Below are positions 13,027 to 13,161 of a DNA stretch of 13,161 bases, in pieces. The position numbers and the translations under genes are program-made. The notes beneath the pieces are model-generated. The model made no database searches, was not told where the DNA came from, and was given only the letters and a program-made list of their open reading frames with translations. Numbering within the stretch: the first letter of the stretch is position 1; each line of letters begins with the position of its first letter. Source of the DNA: an uncultured delta proteobacterium (GTDB lineage Bacteria > Myxococcota_A > Polyangia > Polyangiales > Polyangiaceae). The stretch is from NCBI GenBank assembly GCA_903893335.1, contig CAITLX010000954.1, positions 1-13,161 of the forward strand, in the 5' to 3' direction.

Positions 13027-13161
13027 ATGGCAGACGAGAAGAAGCCGAAAATCGACTTGAAGGCACGCCTCGGCAAGGCGCAGCCCGCAGCCAACGCCAC
13101 GGCCGACGGCATCACCGCACCGACCGGTGCGCCGTCGGTGGTCCCCACGCCGGGTGTCCCC
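13027..13161 (+). CDS. N-terminus of a hypothetical Pro/Ala-rich protein (3' end outside window)
   Basis: The first 45 codons are visible. A short charged opening (MADEKKPKIDLKARLGK) leads into a low-complexity Ala/Pro/Thr/Val stretch (GAPSVVPTPGVP) that should be disordered. There is no signal peptide or membrane segment in the visible part, so a cytoplasmic location is likely. I recall similar 'K-x-IDLKARLG' openings on myxobacterial proteins of varied function, but I cannot name this one. The start is supported by the promoter just upstream and by the switch from non-coding to coding-like codon use. Confidence 0.65.
   Translation, partial: MADEKKPKIDLKARLGKAQPAANATADGITAPTGAPSVVPTPGVP

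Overview
The window is very GC-rich, with long gcgcgc runs and strong G/C third-position bias, and reads as chromosomal DNA of a large-genome, high-GC Gram-negative bacterium. The mix of a TRAP-associated TatT lipoprotein, an OmcA/MtrC-type decaheme cytochrome, many Ala/Pro-rich lipoproteins and a protein starting with KKPKIDLKARLGK suggests Myxococcota (Polyangia-like). That assignment is inference; no rRNA or other phylogenetic marker beyond bL28 is present.

Layout. (1) 1-2394, + strand: the last 64 residues of a membrane protein, overlapping by ATGA a PLP-dependent amino acid deaminase/aldolase of the alanine-racemase-N fold, then a TatT-type lipoprotein with its own promoter-like site. 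(2) 2477-4707, - strand: a multi-spanning membrane protein of unknown function, then rpmB (bL28), then a fumarylacetoacetate hydrolase family enzyme. (3) 4815-8143, - strand: a tight trpG-trpD-trpC-xerD cluster (4-nt overlap, 6-nt gap, 9-nt gap). It encodes three steps of tryptophan synthesis and a Xer site-specific recombinase; trpE, trpF and trpBA are not in the window. (4) 8144-8718: a 575-nt divergent intergenic region without a convincing gene, holding two abutting perfect palindromes and an attenuator-like set of alternative hairpins on the trp side. (5) 8719-11895, +: a 1058-residue surface lipoprotein with exactly ten CXXCH heme sites, an N-terminal stalk (collagen-like Gly-X-Y plus three Cys/EF-hand-like repeats) and two copies of a C-x5-C-x-C-x5-C motif, closed by a strong intrinsic terminator. 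(6) 12018-12908, +: a parvulin/SurA-like lipoprotein that seems to lack the catalytic histidines. (7) 13027-13161, +: the start of a Pro/Ala-rich protein behind a near-consensus promoter.

The most notable element is the decaheme cytochrome and its PPIase-like neighbour, which together look like an extracellular electron-transfer unit. No MtrA-like periplasmic cytochrome or MtrB-like porin lies in the window, so the electron route across the outer membrane is not visible here. The trp cluster carries a second oddity: its TrpC has leucine where the family has a conserved active-site glutamate.
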